Part shown: piece after piece, positions 30,149 to 40,405 of the stretch | Layout of the letters: every line of letters begins with the position of its first letter | How positions within the stretch are numbered: position 1 is the first letter of the stretch | Assembly: GCA_003056425.1 (NCBI GenBank) | Contig: PYVY01000001.1 | Span: 372,001 to 436,000 of the forward strand | Source: Alteromonas indica | Lineage (GTDB): Bacteria; Pseudomonadota; Gammaproteobacteria; Enterobacterales; Alteromonadaceae | Direction of reading: 5' to 3' | Length of the DNA stretch: 64,000 nt | The notes under the pieces: generated by a model | What the model was told of the DNA's origin: nothing | The model's database searches: none | The model's input: only the letters and a program-made list of their open reading frames with translations | Made by a program: the position numbers and the translations under genes

Positions 30149-33100
30149 ATGCGCGTAGTACCTTTGTTTTGGATAACACTCATTTCAGCACTGATGCTGT
30201 GGGCCAGTGATTGCTATGCACAATCCACTATTCAGTTATTTGATGAAGATGCAAAAGTGGACTTGTCGTCTAACTTTGCGCTTTTTTATGAAGCAGACGA
30301 ACAGCTGACCATTAGCGATATACTTAACCGACGGCAGGATTTTCAGTGGTATACCGAAGATAATCCCAATTTTGGGTTTCGTGATAACGGCCTATGGTTA
30401 ACCAACAAAATCAGCAATGTCAGTAACCTTAACAGCTGGGTTTTCACCATTGATTTTAGCCAGCTGGATAAGGTCGACTTCTACCTGGTAGCTGATGGCG
30501 CGGTAATTTTGCAAAGTCATCAGGGCAAGCTACAGTCAGAACAAATATTCCGAATTCCTACCTTGCGCGCAGATCTGCCGGTGGTGACCCCACTGGAACT
30601 ATACATTCGCATCCAAAGCCATTCCTCCAGCTTGATTGTACCATTAAGCGTATCGCCCGAACCGGTACACAGCCTTGGCTCACAACTAGACAGTACCCTG
30701 TGGGGCCTATTTTATGGTGGCTTATGTATTCTGGCAATTTATAACCTGGTAATTTTTCTGTCGGTGCGCGAAACCAGCCTGATTGCCTATGTAGGCTATA
30801 TTATGGCGGTGATTTTATGGCAGTTCGTGTGGGGCGGCCATATGCAGGTTTTTGCCTCTGGGGCTCTGCCAGCGTGGCTGGCGGAGCATACCGAGCTGAT
30901 ATTTGTCATCATTGGCATTAGCTCCGGGCTGTTTACGATGTTTTTTCTGGAAACCGCCGAACATGCCAAAACGGCCCACCCGGTAGTGGTGACTCTGATG
31001 ATAGTCCAGGCGGTACTGGCTATCGTTTGTGTGGGTAATCTAGTGCCCACCATCTGGAAACACAATTTAGTTTATGGCGTAGGTATAGCCTCCATATGTA
31101 GCTATATTTATGCAGGTTTTGAGGCCTTTTTTAATCGCTTTCAGCCCGCCAGGTATTTTATCTTTGCCTGGTCAATGTTATCGATTGGAGCGCTTATTGG
31201 CATTTTAAGCCTGACGGGTCTGTTACCTTCCAATCAGTTCACCACCTATTGTTTTCAGGTCGGTGTCTTTTTGGAAGCCGCCTTATTCTCGCTTGCTCTG
31301 ATGGAAAAGAGCCGTAGTCAGCTGGAAGCAGAGGTAGAACAGGCCACTGACGATTTACGCAATAATATGGAGTTGATAGAAGAACAAAATGCGCGGCTGG
31401 ATATCGCCCGTAAAGATGCCATTAAAGCCAGTAACGTAAAGTCACAGTTTTTGGCCAACATGAGCCATGAAATCCGCACCCCGCTAAATGCAATTTTAGG
31501 CTTTAGCCGCGAGCTGGGAAATGTGTCGTTGCCGGCAGACCAGCAAGAACAGGTAAGAATAATCAATACCGCAGCTGACAATCTGCTAAGCATTGTTAAC
31601 GATGTATTGGATTTTTCCAAAATTGAAGCCGGCAAACTGCAAATTAATAATCAGCCTTTCTATCCTAACCAGCTGCTAGAAGAAATGGTCACTATTATGT
31701 CCAAGTCAGCGCATACCAAGCGCCTGGAATTTGTGTTTGAACTGGCGCCGTTACCCGAAAAGCTGATTGGCGATTTGTTCCGCATTAAACAAATTCTGAA
31801 TAATCTGCTTAGCAATGCCCTAAAATTTACCTCCAGCGGCACCATTAAACTGGGTGTGCAAGGTAAAGCCCTGGCCCACGGGATCCATGAAATTGTCTTC
31901 ACTATTGAAGATACCGGCATTGGAATAAGCCGGCAGGACCTGAAAAAATTGTTCAGCGCTTTTTCGCAGGTGGATGATGCACTTAATCGCAGCTATCAGG
32001 GCACCGGCTTAGGGCTGGTTATCTGCCGCGAACTGGTTCGGTTAATGCGCGGTACGATTGAATTGCGCAGCGATCCAGGCCTTGGCAGTACTTTTACCAT
32101 TACCCTGCGCACTAATCAGCTAAGCCAAAAATACGCGATGGAGCCGGGTGGCGACTGGCAAGATAAGCGCGTAGTAATATTTGACCCGGTGCCGCAAACC
32201 CGTCAGGCCAGTGCCCGCATGCTAAAATGTATGGGAGCAAAGGTAACCAGTGTAGAGTCTCTGCCCTTTTTGAAAACACTGACCGATAACCCTGATTATC
32301 TGTTTGCCACCGTCCCCGGCAGTATGTTGGCCAGCCGCGATGCCATGCTCAGTGAAGTCATTCAATTTGCGGCTAAAAAGCGTATTTTATGGTATTCAGG
32401 GCCAGAGCCATTTAACCAATATCCCAGTCTGACGCCGCACTTCCATTCTCAGGTGCGCATGCCAATTACATTATCAAAGCTTGAAGATTTACAGCATCAT
32501 AAAACTAACCTGCACAAAAACCCGATGCAACATAAGCTAAACAGCCTGCCAAGTATTCGCATTCTGGCGGTGGATGATATGGAAATGAACCTGAAGTTAC
32601 TATCTACCTGGCTGGCGGGCAGCTCAATTGAGCTGACAGTGTCGATGAGTGGGCAGGACGCGGTAAATCGTTGCCAGGTAACCGAGTACGATTTAATTTT
32701 GATGGACGTGCAAATGCCAGGCATGGATGGATTGCAGGCCTCGCGGGCTATTCGCAAAACGCCGCTGAACCTCGGTACCCCGATTATTGCGGTTACCGCG
32801 CATGCCTTCAAAGAAGAGCAAGAACGGTTGTTGGCCTCGGGTATGGATGACTACCTGCCCAAACCTATCGAAGTCAGTACCTTACTGGATCTTATCCGCC
32901 GCTGGTGTGAAACCCACACTCCCGCTCCCCAACAAGCAGACACGCTGGACTGGGAATTGGCTATCGCGCGCACCAATCATAACGATGAGACTGCCCGAGA
33001 ACTGCTGGCTGATTTTATTCGTCTGCTGCCGGAGGCAGTGCATCAGATAGAAACGGCCTGGCATGCGCGCCATTACAGTGAACTCCTCAATCAGGTACAT

Positions 33101-33295
33101 CGGCTACACGGGGCGAGCTGCTATACCGGCGTACCGCGCTTGCAAAGCCTGGCCGATGAGCTGGAAGGCGCCCTTAAACGCAAACAATATATGCTGGTGG
33201 CCGAACTTATGACGGTCTTTATCGAAGAAGCGAATCAGGTTCAGCGCAAAGCGGCAGATCTGCTTAGCGCTACGCCAGCGTCAGCAAAAAGTTAA
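30149..33295 (+). CDS. BarA/GacS-like hybrid histidine kinase with 7TM-DISM sensor
   Basis: 1048 aa. Signal peptide (1-24), an extracellular DISM sensor domain to about 175, seven membrane helices to about 400, coiled coil, HisKA with phospho-acceptor H440 (NMSHEIRTP), HATPase with N box (NNLLSNALKF), DTGIGIS and GTGLGL, a degenerate receiver at about 670-780 lacking the acidic pocket, a full receiver with D853 (LMDVQMPGMDG), and an Hpt domain with H987 (HRLHGASCY). The kinase-pseudoreceiver-receiver-Hpt order and the Hpt sequence match BarA, but BarA of E. coli has a different periplasmic sensor. It probably feeds a UvrY/GacA-type regulator, not in the window. Confidence 0.88.
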   Translation: MRVVPLFWITLISALMLWASDCYAQSTIQLFDEDAKVDLSSNFALFYEADEQLTISDILNRRQDFQWYTEDNPNFGFRDNGLWLTNKISNVSNLNSWVFTIDFSQLDKVDFYLVADGAVILQSHQGKLQSEQIFRIPTLRADLPVVTPLELYIRIQSHSSSLIVPLSVSPEPVHSLGSQLDSTLWGLFYGGLCILAIYNLVIFLSVRETSLIAYVGYIMAVILWQFVWGGHMQVFASGALPAWLAEHTELIFVIIGISSGLFTMFFLETAEHAKTAHPVVVTLMIVQAVLAIVCVGNLVPTIWKHNLVYGVGIASICSYIYAGFEAFFNRFQPARYFIFAWSMLSIGALIGILSLTGLLPSNQFTTYCFQVGVFLEAALFSLALMEKSRSQLEAEVEQATDDLRNNMELIEEQNARLDIARKDAIKASNVKSQFLANMSHEIRTPLNAILGFSRELGNVSLPADQQEQVRIINTAADNLLSIVNDVLDFSKIEAGKLQINNQPFYPNQLLEEMVTIMSKSAHTKRLEFVFELAPLPEKLIGDLFRIKQILNNLLSNALKFTSSGTIKLGVQGKALAHGIHEIVFTIEDTGIGISRQDLKKLFSAFSQVDDALNRSYQGTGLGLVICRELVRLMRGTIELRSDPGLGSTFTITLRTNQLSQKYAMEPGGDWQDKRVVIFDPVPQTRQASARMLKCMGAKVTSVESLPFLKTLTDNPDYLFATVPGSMLASRDAMLSEVIQFAAKKRILWYSGPEPFNQYPSLTPHFHSQVRMPITLSKLEDLQHHKTNLHKNPMQHKLNSLPSIRILAVDDMEMNLKLLSTWLAGSSIELTVSMSGQDAVNRCQVTEYDLILMDVQMPGMDGLQASRAIRKTPLNLGTPIIAVTAHAFKEEQERLLASGMDDYLPKPIEVSTLLDLIRRWCETHTPAPQQADTLDWELAIARTNHNDETARELLADFIRLLPEAVHQIETAWHARHYSELLNQVHRLHGASCYTGVPRLQSLADELEGALKRKQYMLVAELMTVFIEEANQVQRKAADLLSATPASAKS

Positions 33296-34000
33296 TTACT
33301 CCACCACAACCTGGGTTTCTGTAGGTCGGGTTTGCTGGCACTGGCGCATAAAGTGCACAAACTCCATCGGCGAACGGTCTAAATCGGCTGCTGAAATATA
33401 GATGTCGTAGCCCAACCGCTGACGTAAATGCGACATGCGGTTGGCCAACATGGCTTTTACGCCGGTTAGTGTTTTGCCATCTTCCAATACGTACTGTTTG
33501 TCATCGAACATCTCCTGATTAAAACAGTCGCCAGTAGCACAATTTTTATCGTGGCTGTGAATTAACAAAGGACGCTGTTCCATCAATAGATGGGTAGCTA
33601 AACGCGGCGACACCCGATGCATAAAGGGCGCGTAGCTTTTTAATCGAAACCCCACAGCTTCCAACTCCACCTGTTCCATACCTTGTTGTATCCGGGGGCA
33701 ATCAATACGCTGAATATTGTCCCAGTAAATTTCCCAGTTACCCCGTCGGTGATGATACAAAATACGGCTCGGAGAAATTTCGATACTATGATCGGGCTCA
33801 CGTAACTTAAACCAGCCTACCAGCATCGTGACCAGTGAAGCGCTGGTGAGAAAGATTCCGGCCAGGAACAACCAGTCAGGGGCGAAAGACAGCCATAGCG
33901 TGGAAATCAGCAACCCAGACACGCCCAACAATAAGGTGGTAAAACCATTACGTTTGGATGTTGCCTTGATAAAAATTGGCGCAGCATTATTTGAAGACAT
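33296..34000 (-). CDS. DUF2982-type membrane protein
   Basis: 234 aa. Two membrane helices close together at about 20-38 and 43-63, then a cytoplasmic domain of about 170 residues starting with a PH-like IEISPSRILYHHRRGNWEIYWDNIQRID segment region. I believe this is DUF2982, found in Alteromonas, Vibrio and Shewanella, but the family name is from memory. Function unknown. Its stop codon directly abuts that of the hybrid kinase on the other strand. Confidence 0.7.
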   Translation of the reverse strand: MSSNNAAPIFIKATSKRNGFTTLLLGVSGLLISTLWLSFAPDWLFLAGIFLTSASLVTMLVGWFKLREPDHSIEISPSRILYHHRRGNWEIYWDNIQRIDCPRIQQGMEQVELEAVGFRLKSYAPFMHRVSPRLATHLLMEQRPLLIHSHDKNCATGDCFNQEMFDDKQYVLEDGKTLTGVKAMLANRMSHLRQRLGYDIYISAADLDRSPMEFVHFMRQCQQTRPTETQVVVE

Positions 34001-34316
34001 AAAAATATACCACCAGCATTAGCACAGCCCATATTATGTACAGGCGAATTCGACGGCATTTTACACAATCGGTGTGCCACCAGGCACGTCCTTTATTGTG
34101 TTGCGAGCGTTTGTTTCGCATCCGTAAGAGTGATTGGGATTGGTTAATTTGAATGGTAGTTTACACCATGCCCGAATTAATACGACCATACTCCGGATTT
34201 GGGATTATGTATTGAGTGCTAGATAGTTAACACAACAAAATGTTCAGTCCAGCCTACTCTACACTGGCATCGCTTTTTGCTAGACTAGGTTGTCTATATT
34301 CACAGGTGAAAGCAGC
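34001..34316. other. Upstream region of pyrB
   Basis: 316 bp between the divergent DUF2982 and pyrB genes. No gene is seen. No clear pyrimidine attenuator (leader peptide followed by terminator) is visible. SD AGGTGA lies just before the pyrB ATG. Confidence 0.4.
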
Positions 34317-35333
34317 ATGTCAGAGTTTACCGGCAATCATATACTTACGGTTAACCAGTTCAATCGCGATGCAATTGAAAAAGTCTTTGATGTTGCCCAT
34401 ACAATGCAGCCTTATGCCCGGCGCCAGAAGCGTACAACGGTGCTAGATGGTGCGATTTTGGGAAATTTGTTCTTTGAACCGAGCACCCGCACCCGGGTGA
34501 GTTTTGGCACCGCGTTTAATTTGCTGGGCGGAGAAGTCCGGGAAACCACCGGCATGTCCAGTTCAGCCCTGGCCAAAGGTGAGTCCCTGTATGATACTGC
34601 CCGCGTGCTCAGTGGCTACTCTGATATTATTGCTATGCGGCATCCGGCGGCCGGCTCGGTGGCGGAATTTGCCGAAGGCAGTCGCGTGCCCGTTATTAAC
34701 GGGGGCGATGGTGCCAATGAACACCCTACTCAGGCGCTGCTGGATTTATTCACCATTAAACGCGAAGTAGAGTATCAGGGTAAAGGCATTGATGGCCTGC
34801 ACATTGCGATGATAGGCGACCTGCGCTATGGGCGTACGGTACATTCACTATCCCGCCTGTTATGCCTGTATAAAAATGTGCGGTTTACCCTGGTTTCGCC
34901 TAAAGAGCTGGCAATGCCTCAACCCATTATTGAGGCTATCGAGAACGCCGGCCATCAGCTTACCGTTACTGAACAGCTTGAAGGTAACCTGGATGTGGAT
35001 ATTTGCTATCAAACCCGGATACAGGAGGAGCGCTTCCCCTCTCAGGAAGAAGCCAATCGATATCGCGGTAAATTTCGCCTGAACCAGTCTATTTATACCC
35101 GTCACTTCCAGTCAAGAACGGTCATTATGCATCCGTTGCCACGCGACTCTCGCGCCGAGGCCAATGAACTGGATAACGATTTGAACTTAAACCCGAACCT
35201 TGCCATATTCAGACAGACCGACAATGGCGTACTGGTGAGAATGGCCCTGTTTGCATTAACGCTGGGCGTTGAAAACCTGGTAACCAAGTACGAACGAGAT
35301 GTCATTTGGCACAGCAACAAGAGTAGCGACTAA
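34317..35333 (+). CDS. pyrB: Aspartate carbamoyltransferase catalytic subunit
   Basis: Joins carbamoyl phosphate and aspartate in pyrimidine synthesis. 338 aa from the ATG at 34317, which has SD AGGTGA; a TTG nine codons earlier lacks one. Signatures are [20 protein letters not shown] (carbamoyl phosphate binding), [11 protein letters not shown] and [16 protein letters not shown] rather than HCLP excludes ornithine carbamoyltransferase. No pyrI regulatory gene follows, so it is likely of the type not encoded with PyrI. hemL follows after 2 nt. Confidence 0.94.
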   Translation: MSEFTGNHILTVNQFNRDAIEKVFDVAHTMQPYARRQKRTTVLDGAILGNLFFEPSTRTRVSFGTAFNLLGGEVRETTGMSSSALAKGESLYDTARVLSGYSDIIAMRHPAAGSVAEFAEGSRVPVINGGDGANEHPTQALLDLFTIKREVEYQGKGIDGLHIAMIGDLRYGRTVHSLSRLLCLYKNVRFTLVSPKELAMPQPIIEAIENAGHQLTVTEQLEGNLDVDICYQTRIQEERFPSQEEANRYRGKFRLNQSIYTRHFQSRTVIMHPLPRDSRAEANELDNDLNLNPNLAIFRQTDNGVLVRMALFALTLGVENLVTKYERDVIWHSNKSSD

Positions 35334-35335
35334 CT

Positions 35336-36616
35336 ATGCAAAAATCTGAAGCTTTATTTACCCGCGCCCAAAAAACAATTCCGGGCGGCGTTAACTCTCC
35401 GGTGCGTGCGTTTAAAGCCGTAGGCGGTACACCACGCTTTATTACTAAAGCCGATGGACCCTATATGTGGGATGCCGATGGGAAGCGTTATATTGATTAC
35501 GTACAGTCGTGGGGGCCAATGGTACTGGGCCATAATAATGAGCGCATTCGCAATGCGGTCATCGAAGCGGCGGGCAGCGGACTTAGTTTTGGCGCGCCCA
35601 CCGAAGCCGAAATTTTCATGGCCGAAAAAATTAACCAGTTAGTGCCGTCAATGGAGATGGTGCGCATGGTAAATTCAGGTACCGAAGCCACTATGTCAGC
35701 TATTCGGATTGCCCGCGGTTATACTAACCGTAATAAAATCGTTAAATTCGAAGGTTGCTACCACGGTCATGCTGATGCCCTATTGGTAAAAGCGGGGTCC
35801 GGCGCGCTGACCTTTGGTGTGCCGAGCTCGCCTGGCGTACCTGCCGATGTGGCGAAACACACTATCACGGTTGAGTTCAATAACCTCGATAGCGTGGCCG
35901 AGGTATTTGCCGAACACGGTGATGACATCGCCTGTATTATTGTTGAACCGGTTGCCGGCAACATGAACTGCATTCCGCCCATTCCGGGCTTTTTAGAAGG
36001 ATTGCGGGAGATTTGTGATAAGCATGGCACCCTGCTTATTTTTGACGAAGTCATGACCGGTTTTCGGGTAGCCCGGGGCGGCGCGCAAGCGCGGTATAAT
36101 ATCGTGCCGGATATGACCTGTCTGGGCAAAGTTATTGGCGGCGGCATGCCAGTAGGCGCGTTTGGCGGCAAAAAAGAGATTATTAGTTATGTCTCTCCTA
36201 CCGGACCGGTATATCAGGCGGGCACGCTGTCGGGTAACCCGGTAGCGATGGCGGCTGGTTTAGCTGCATTGGAGCAACTTGAAGATGCCAGTCTTTACGA
36301 CAGTATTTTTGCTAATACACAAAAGCTGGTAGACGGCATGCAGGCGCTTGCGGACAAACACGGTGTACCCATGACGACGAATGTCGCCGGCAGTATGTTT
36401 GGACTTTTCTTCACAGATGTTGATAAAGTGACGAATTATCAGCAAGCTATCAACTGTAATACAGAACAGTTCAAGCGCTTCTATCATGGTATGTTGGACC
36501 AGGGTGTTTATTTAGCACCAGCGTCCTACGAAGCTGGCTTTGTCTCCAAAGCCCATGATGAGGCGATTATTGAGGCTACACTCGCTGCCGCAGACCATGT
36601 ACTGGGCGAATTATAA
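35336..36616 (+). CDS. hemL: Glutamate-1-semialdehyde 2,1-aminomutase
   Basis: PLP enzyme making 5-aminolevulinate in the C5 haem pathway. 426 aa, normal length. Signatures are the start [49 protein letters not shown] and the Schiff-base lysine in [18 protein letters not shown]. It starts 2 nt after the pyrB stop with no good SD, so translation is probably coupled to pyrB. The pyrB-hemL pairing mixes pyrimidine and haem synthesis and is not common. Confidence 0.96.
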   Translation: MQKSEALFTRAQKTIPGGVNSPVRAFKAVGGTPRFITKADGPYMWDADGKRYIDYVQSWGPMVLGHNNERIRNAVIEAAGSGLSFGAPTEAEIFMAEKINQLVPSMEMVRMVNSGTEATMSAIRIARGYTNRNKIVKFEGCYHGHADALLVKAGSGALTFGVPSSPGVPADVAKHTITVEFNNLDSVAEVFAEHGDDIACIIVEPVAGNMNCIPPIPGFLEGLREICDKHGTLLIFDEVMTGFRVARGGAQARYNIVPDMTCLGKVIGGGMPVGAFGGKKEIISYVSPTGPVYQAGTLSGNPVAMAAGLAALEQLEDASLYDSIFANTQKLVDGMQALADKHGVPMTTNVAGSMFGLFFTDVDKVTNYQQAINCNTEQFKRFYHGMLDQGVYLAPASYEAGFVSKAHDEAIIEATLAAADHVLGEL

Positions 36617-36640
36617 TTTGTCGGAAGTAGAGAATTAAAT

Positions 36641-37738
36641 GTGACTGAATTGACGTTATTGCTACTGTGTTTAACAGCCGTTATCAGTATCTATGGCGTC
36701 ATTGTCACGGTCTTACTGCAGCGTAAAAAGCGCGAACTGGCCTGCGCCACTGACCAGGTATTCAGTCATCATGAAGCCCCGCTGGCGACTTCCGAGGAAG
36801 ATAAAGAACGGATGTTTCGCCACCGGGCCGATGAAGCGCTTCGGCTTACCCGCACGATCCAAAAATTTATCCCCCGGCAGTTTGTCGACCATTTGTCCAA
36901 GCATGGGGGAATGGAGCTAAAACTGGGCCACGCTGATGAAGATGAAGTGGCTATTTTGTTTTGTGATATCAGAGGGTTCACCGGCCTTTCTGAACATATG
37001 CGGCCACAGCAACTCATGCAATTTCTGAACTCATACTTCTGCCGTATGAATGAACCTATTCATCAGAACCGCGGGTTCATAGATAAATTTATTGGTGATG
37101 CTATTATGGCATTATTTGATCATCCCGGTGGGACACCGCAGCAAAAAGCGGCTGATGCCTTGCAAGCCGCCCTGGATTTACGCATTGCGCTGTCTATGTA
37201 TAACGCTGATCGCAAAAAATCGCAGTACGAGCCTTTAGGCGTTGGTATAGGCTTACATTATGGACCGGTAATACTGGGTACGGTGGGCTGCGAGGATCGT
37301 ATGGATACCACCGTTATCGGCGATAGCGTAAACATTGCTTACCGGCTGGAGTCGCTGACTCCCCGCTTTAACGCAGATATCATCGTCAGTGCTACCATGC
37401 TGGAAACCTTGGGCAGCGGGTATGCGGTGAAAACCCGCTTATTGGACTGGGTCAGAGTTAAAGGTCGCCAAGCCCCCATCGAAATTTACGAAGTCCTTGA
37501 TCACCTGAGTGAAGACGAGCAAAAACGACGCTTTTCCGTACAAACTCATATCGCGGCGGGGCTGGCCTGCCGCATTAAACGTGACTGGGACGGCGCGTTA
37601 CTGCATTTTTATAAAGCGGTAGGTAAATATCCGCAGGATTCGCTGGCCCGGCATCATATTGCAGTGATAGAACAACTGCGTCAGCGTACCCTGGACGAGA
37701 AGTGGGATGGTGCGATGGAAACCGGTGCTCTTAGTTAA
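36641..37738 (+). CDS. Class III adenylate/guanylate cyclase
   Basis: 365 aa. One N-terminal membrane helix (about 4-26), a linker, then a class III cyclase domain at about 95-280. Metal-binding Asp in ILFCDIRGFTGLSEHM and in GFIDKFIGDAIMALF, and the transition-state Asn/Arg region in DSVNIAYRLESL are present, so it should be active. Substrate: cAMP is more likely than cGMP by family. Starts at GTG 36641. 24 nt after hemL, perhaps by read-through. The C-terminal 80 residues resemble a short helical repeat segment (LLHFYKAVGKYPQDSLARHH). Confidence 0.88.
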   Translation: MTELTLLLLCLTAVISIYGVIVTVLLQRKKRELACATDQVFSHHEAPLATSEEDKERMFRHRADEALRLTRTIQKFIPRQFVDHLSKHGGMELKLGHADEDEVAILFCDIRGFTGLSEHMRPQQLMQFLNSYFCRMNEPIHQNRGFIDKFIGDAIMALFDHPGGTPQQKAADALQAALDLRIALSMYNADRKKSQYEPLGVGIGLHYGPVILGTVGCEDRMDTTVIGDSVNIAYRLESLTPRFNADIIVSATMLETLGSGYAVKTRLLDWVRVKGRQAPIEIYEVLDHLSEDEQKRRFSVQTHIAAGLACRIKRDWDGALLHFYKAVGKYPQDSLARHHIAVIEQLRQRTLDEKWDGAMETGALS

Positions 37739-37740
37739 CG

Positions 37741-38661
37741 CTAGCGGCTTGCCTGTTGGCGAATAAAGGTAACTGCTGGCGCAAAATAAGCCCCGCCGGA
37801 TTGCGCGCTGGTAAAATCAAGCCAGCGGTCATAATCGCCTTCGCTATTCCCCACAATCTGGCTATGCAGCATAGTTTCAAAAGCCTGAGCCGAAGCCGAA
37901 CAGCTGATAAAGAACAGCCCCTGCACCAGCAGGTCGCCATAGGGCATTCCCTGCTTCAGTAATCCGGGCGTGGAGGCGCCTGGCAATACCGCAGCACCCC
38001 GAAGGCTATGAGATGACGCAGATTGTTCCACACTCACCCGGTCATGTTCACGGGTTTTTCCCATAACCTGTTCCTGCTGGCGTTCAGACAGTGCCCGCCA
38101 GCGACGCAAATCATGCTGATACCGCTGCACATGCACGTAGCTACCGCCAGCAAAATCCGGCTCTAGTTGTGCATCTACAATAGCCACCTGACGCCGGGTC
38201 ATGCCTCTGGGGTTATCTGAGGCATATACAAAGCCATTCAGGTCACGACCGTCTAAATAACGAAAACCTTGAACCTGCTCCACCAGCTCAACATGTAAGT
38301 GCAACAATTCCATAATATCGCAAGCCATCGCATGGCAAATATCCAGCCGGTCAGCACGGACCTGAATAAACAAATCACAGCCGGTGTCCGGCGCACTGCG
38401 ATCTTCACATTGCATAGCTGGAAACGGGTGGAGTTCGCCAGGCTTACCCTGGTCATATAGTTCGTCCCAAAACGACGCACCGATAGCAACAACACCGGTG
38501 ACCATCGCTTCGTAATGTTCGTTTTCGTAAAACTCGAATAAATCGAGTAACCGAGGTAAGGTTGCCCGGATAGTCTGTGCGTCGTCGTCAATGACATTCA
38601 GCAACAGATAATGAGCGTGCAAGTTTGGTTCTGCGCATATGCCTTTTTGCGGTTGCGTCAT
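37741..38661 (-). CDS. DyP-type peroxidase family protein with altered distal haem pocket
   Basis: 306 aa with the DyP ferredoxin-like double fold. The B-type landmarks are all recognisable: FRYLDGRDLNGF, the proximal haem His H218 (SSHSL), KQGMPYG, then QGLFFISCSASAQAFETML and GDYDRWLDFTSAQSGGAYFAPA. But where B-type enzymes have the catalytic Asp in GFxDGTENP, this protein has G143-F-V-Y146-A-S-D-N-P. Where DypB has R-D-N before MPFG, it has K236-Q-G238. All three distal residues are therefore changed while the haem ligand is kept. It may bind haem without normal peroxidase chemistry. No encapsulin gene or targeting tail is seen. Convergent with the cyclase gene (2-nt gap). Confidence 0.85.
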   Translation of the reverse strand: MTQPQKGICAEPNLHAHYLLLNVIDDDAQTIRATLPRLLDLFEFYENEHYEAMVTGVVAIGASFWDELYDQGKPGELHPFPAMQCEDRSAPDTGCDLFIQVRADRLDICHAMACDIMELLHLHVELVEQVQGFRYLDGRDLNGFVYASDNPRGMTRRQVAIVDAQLEPDFAGGSYVHVQRYQHDLRRWRALSERQQEQVMGKTREHDRVSVEQSASSHSLRGAAVLPGASTPGLLKQGMPYGDLLVQGLFFISCSASAQAFETMLHSQIVGNSEGDYDRWLDFTSAQSGGAYFAPAVTFIRQQASR

Positions 38662-38725
38662 GCCTAAAAAGGTTCCTTATCCCACGGTTCTACGTTGGTT
38701 GTTATTATTTTGCATCCAAGTGTGG

Positions 38726-40405
38726 CTAATAGCCCGCAGCTTGTCCATCTTTTCGGCTTTCTGAAGCGCCAATATACACCTTACGTTGGGCATCATACAT
38801 AATGGCTTGATAGCCGCCATAAATCCCTACCGCCGGCTGCAATGTATGTCCCCGTTCCATCAGGTCGCGCTGAACCTGCATGGTTACCCCCTGTTCCAGA
38901 TGCACCTGGCCGCCCTGTGTCATCATCTCGCCGATTGGGCTGGACGAGCCACTGTGCAACATTCTGGGCGCATCACCGGCTTCCTGCAGGTTCATATCAA
39001 AATCAATCAGGTTCATTACAATTTGCGCGTGCATTTGCGGCTGGGTGGCCCCGCCCATTACACCAAAGCTGACCCACGGCTGGCCGTTGCGCGTGATGAA
39101 CGCTGGAATAATCGTATGGAAAGGCCGTTTACCCGGCGCGTATTCATTAAAATGGCCGGCTTGCAGAGTGAATAATTCACCGCGATTTTGCAGTACAAAC
39201 CCCAATCCGGGTGGCGTCATACCCGACCCCATGCCGCGATAGTTACTTTGAATCAAAGACACCATGTTGCCTTGGCTATCTGCCACCGTCAGATAAACCG
39301 TATCGCCCTCGTTAAGTCCTGCGTCAACCCGCTGGGCGGCTTGTTTATGGTCAATAAGCGCAGCGCGTTGTTGGGCATAGGGCTTGGCTATTAGTTGGGC
39401 CACCGGTATATCGTTAAAGGCCGGGTCAGCATAAAAGCGGGCGCGATCCGCAAAGGCCAGTTTTTTCGCCTCAACAAAGGTGTGAATATATTGAGCGGAA
39501 CCAAACCCCATCCCCGCAACATCAAAATGCTCCATCATATTGAGAATTTGCAGCGCCGCGATGCCCTGGCCGTTGGGAGGCAGCTCCCACACATCATAGC
39601 CCCGATAATTGGTGGATACAGGCGTTACCCAGGTTGATGTATGAGCGGCGAGGTCGGCATAACTTAAAAAGCCTCCCTGCTCCTTCATATAAGCCGCTAT
39701 TGTATGTGCGATATCCCCCTGGTAGAACGCCTTCGCGCCGCCAGTGGCAAGTTTTTCGTAGGTAGAGGCCAAATGGGGGTTACGAAATATATCGCCTTTT
39801 TGCGGCGCTTTGCCGTTAAGTAAAAAGGTTTCACTAAAGCCAGGGTAATGGCCTATTCGCTGGTTATTCATTTCCCAGTAATAAGCGATAAGTTCGGTGA
39901 CCGGAAAGCCTTTTCGGGCATAGTTTATCGCCGGTGTAAGTATATTTTGCATGGGCAGGTGGCCGAACTTTTCATGTAAAGTAAACCAACCATCTACCGC
40001 CCCTGGTACTGAAACCGGTAATGGCCCAAAGGCAGGTATTTTGGTCAGCCCCTGGCGAGCAAACTCCGCTTTTTCCAGCGCTAAAGGGGATCGCCCTGAG
40101 GCATTGAGCCCGTAGAGTTTTTGAGTCTTGGCATCCCACACTATGGCGAACAAATCCCCGCCGATACCCGCCCCTGTGGGCTCCACCAACCCCAGCATAG
40201 CATTGGCTGCAATGGCGGCATCAATAGCATTGCCACCCGCTTTGAGAATATCCAGCGCGACCTGGGTAGCAAGGGGTTGACTGGTGGCAGCCATGCCTTG
40301 CTGGGCGATGACTTCAGATCGACTGGCGAAAGCTTCCCCCGTTACGCGGTCGTAAGCCTGTACGTGAAGAGCCACCAAGGTACTTAAAAATAAAAACCAT
40401 CGCAT
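38726..40405 (-). CDS. ggt: Gamma-glutamyltransferase (GGT family, exported)
   Basis: 559-aa N-terminal nucleophile hydrolase precursor. Signal peptide at 1-17 (cut near VQA). The self-cleavage and catalytic Thr is T369 in NEGDTVYLTVAD, the GDTVYLT variant common in environmental GGTs, dividing a large subunit of about 350 from a small one of about 190. Substrate-binding segments GRSPLAL, YRGMGSGM and GVMGGATQPQ are visible. It should break gamma-glutamyl bonds of glutathione or related peptides in the periplasm. Related acylases share the fold. Monocistronic, 64 nt upstream of the DyP gene on the same strand. Confidence 0.9.
   Translation of the reverse strand: MRWFLFLSTLVALHVQAYDRVTGEAFASRSEVIAQQGMAATSQPLATQVALDILKAGGNAIDAAIAANAMLGLVEPTGAGIGGDLFAIVWDAKTQKLYGLNASGRSPLALEKAEFARQGLTKIPAFGPLPVSVPGAVDGWFTLHEKFGHLPMQNILTPAINYARKGFPVTELIAYYWEMNNQRIGHYPGFSETFLLNGKAPQKGDIFRNPHLASTYEKLATGGAKAFYQGDIAHTIAAYMKEQGGFLSYADLAAHTSTWVTPVSTNYRGYDVWELPPNGQGIAALQILNMMEHFDVAGMGFGSAQYIHTFVEAKKLAFADRARFYADPAFNDIPVAQLIAKPYAQQRAALIDHKQAAQRVDAGLNEGDTVYLTVADSQGNMVSLIQSNYRGMGSGMTPPGLGFVLQNRGELFTLQAGHFNEYAPGKRPFHTIIPAFITRNGQPWVSFGVMGGATQPQMHAQIVMNLIDFDMNLQEAGDAPRMLHSGSSSPIGEMMTQGGQVHLEQGVTMQVQRDLMERGHTLQPAVGIYGGYQAIMYDAQRKVYIGASESRKDGQAAGY

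Noticed and set aside
34317..35333. Ornithine carbamoyltransferase
   Set aside because: HPLPR and [10 protein letters not shown] are those of aspartate carbamoyltransferase; OTCase has HCLP.
38786..39637. Several rightward frames of 68-129 codons across ggt
   Set aside because: They are antisense to a well-supported gene and have no family features.
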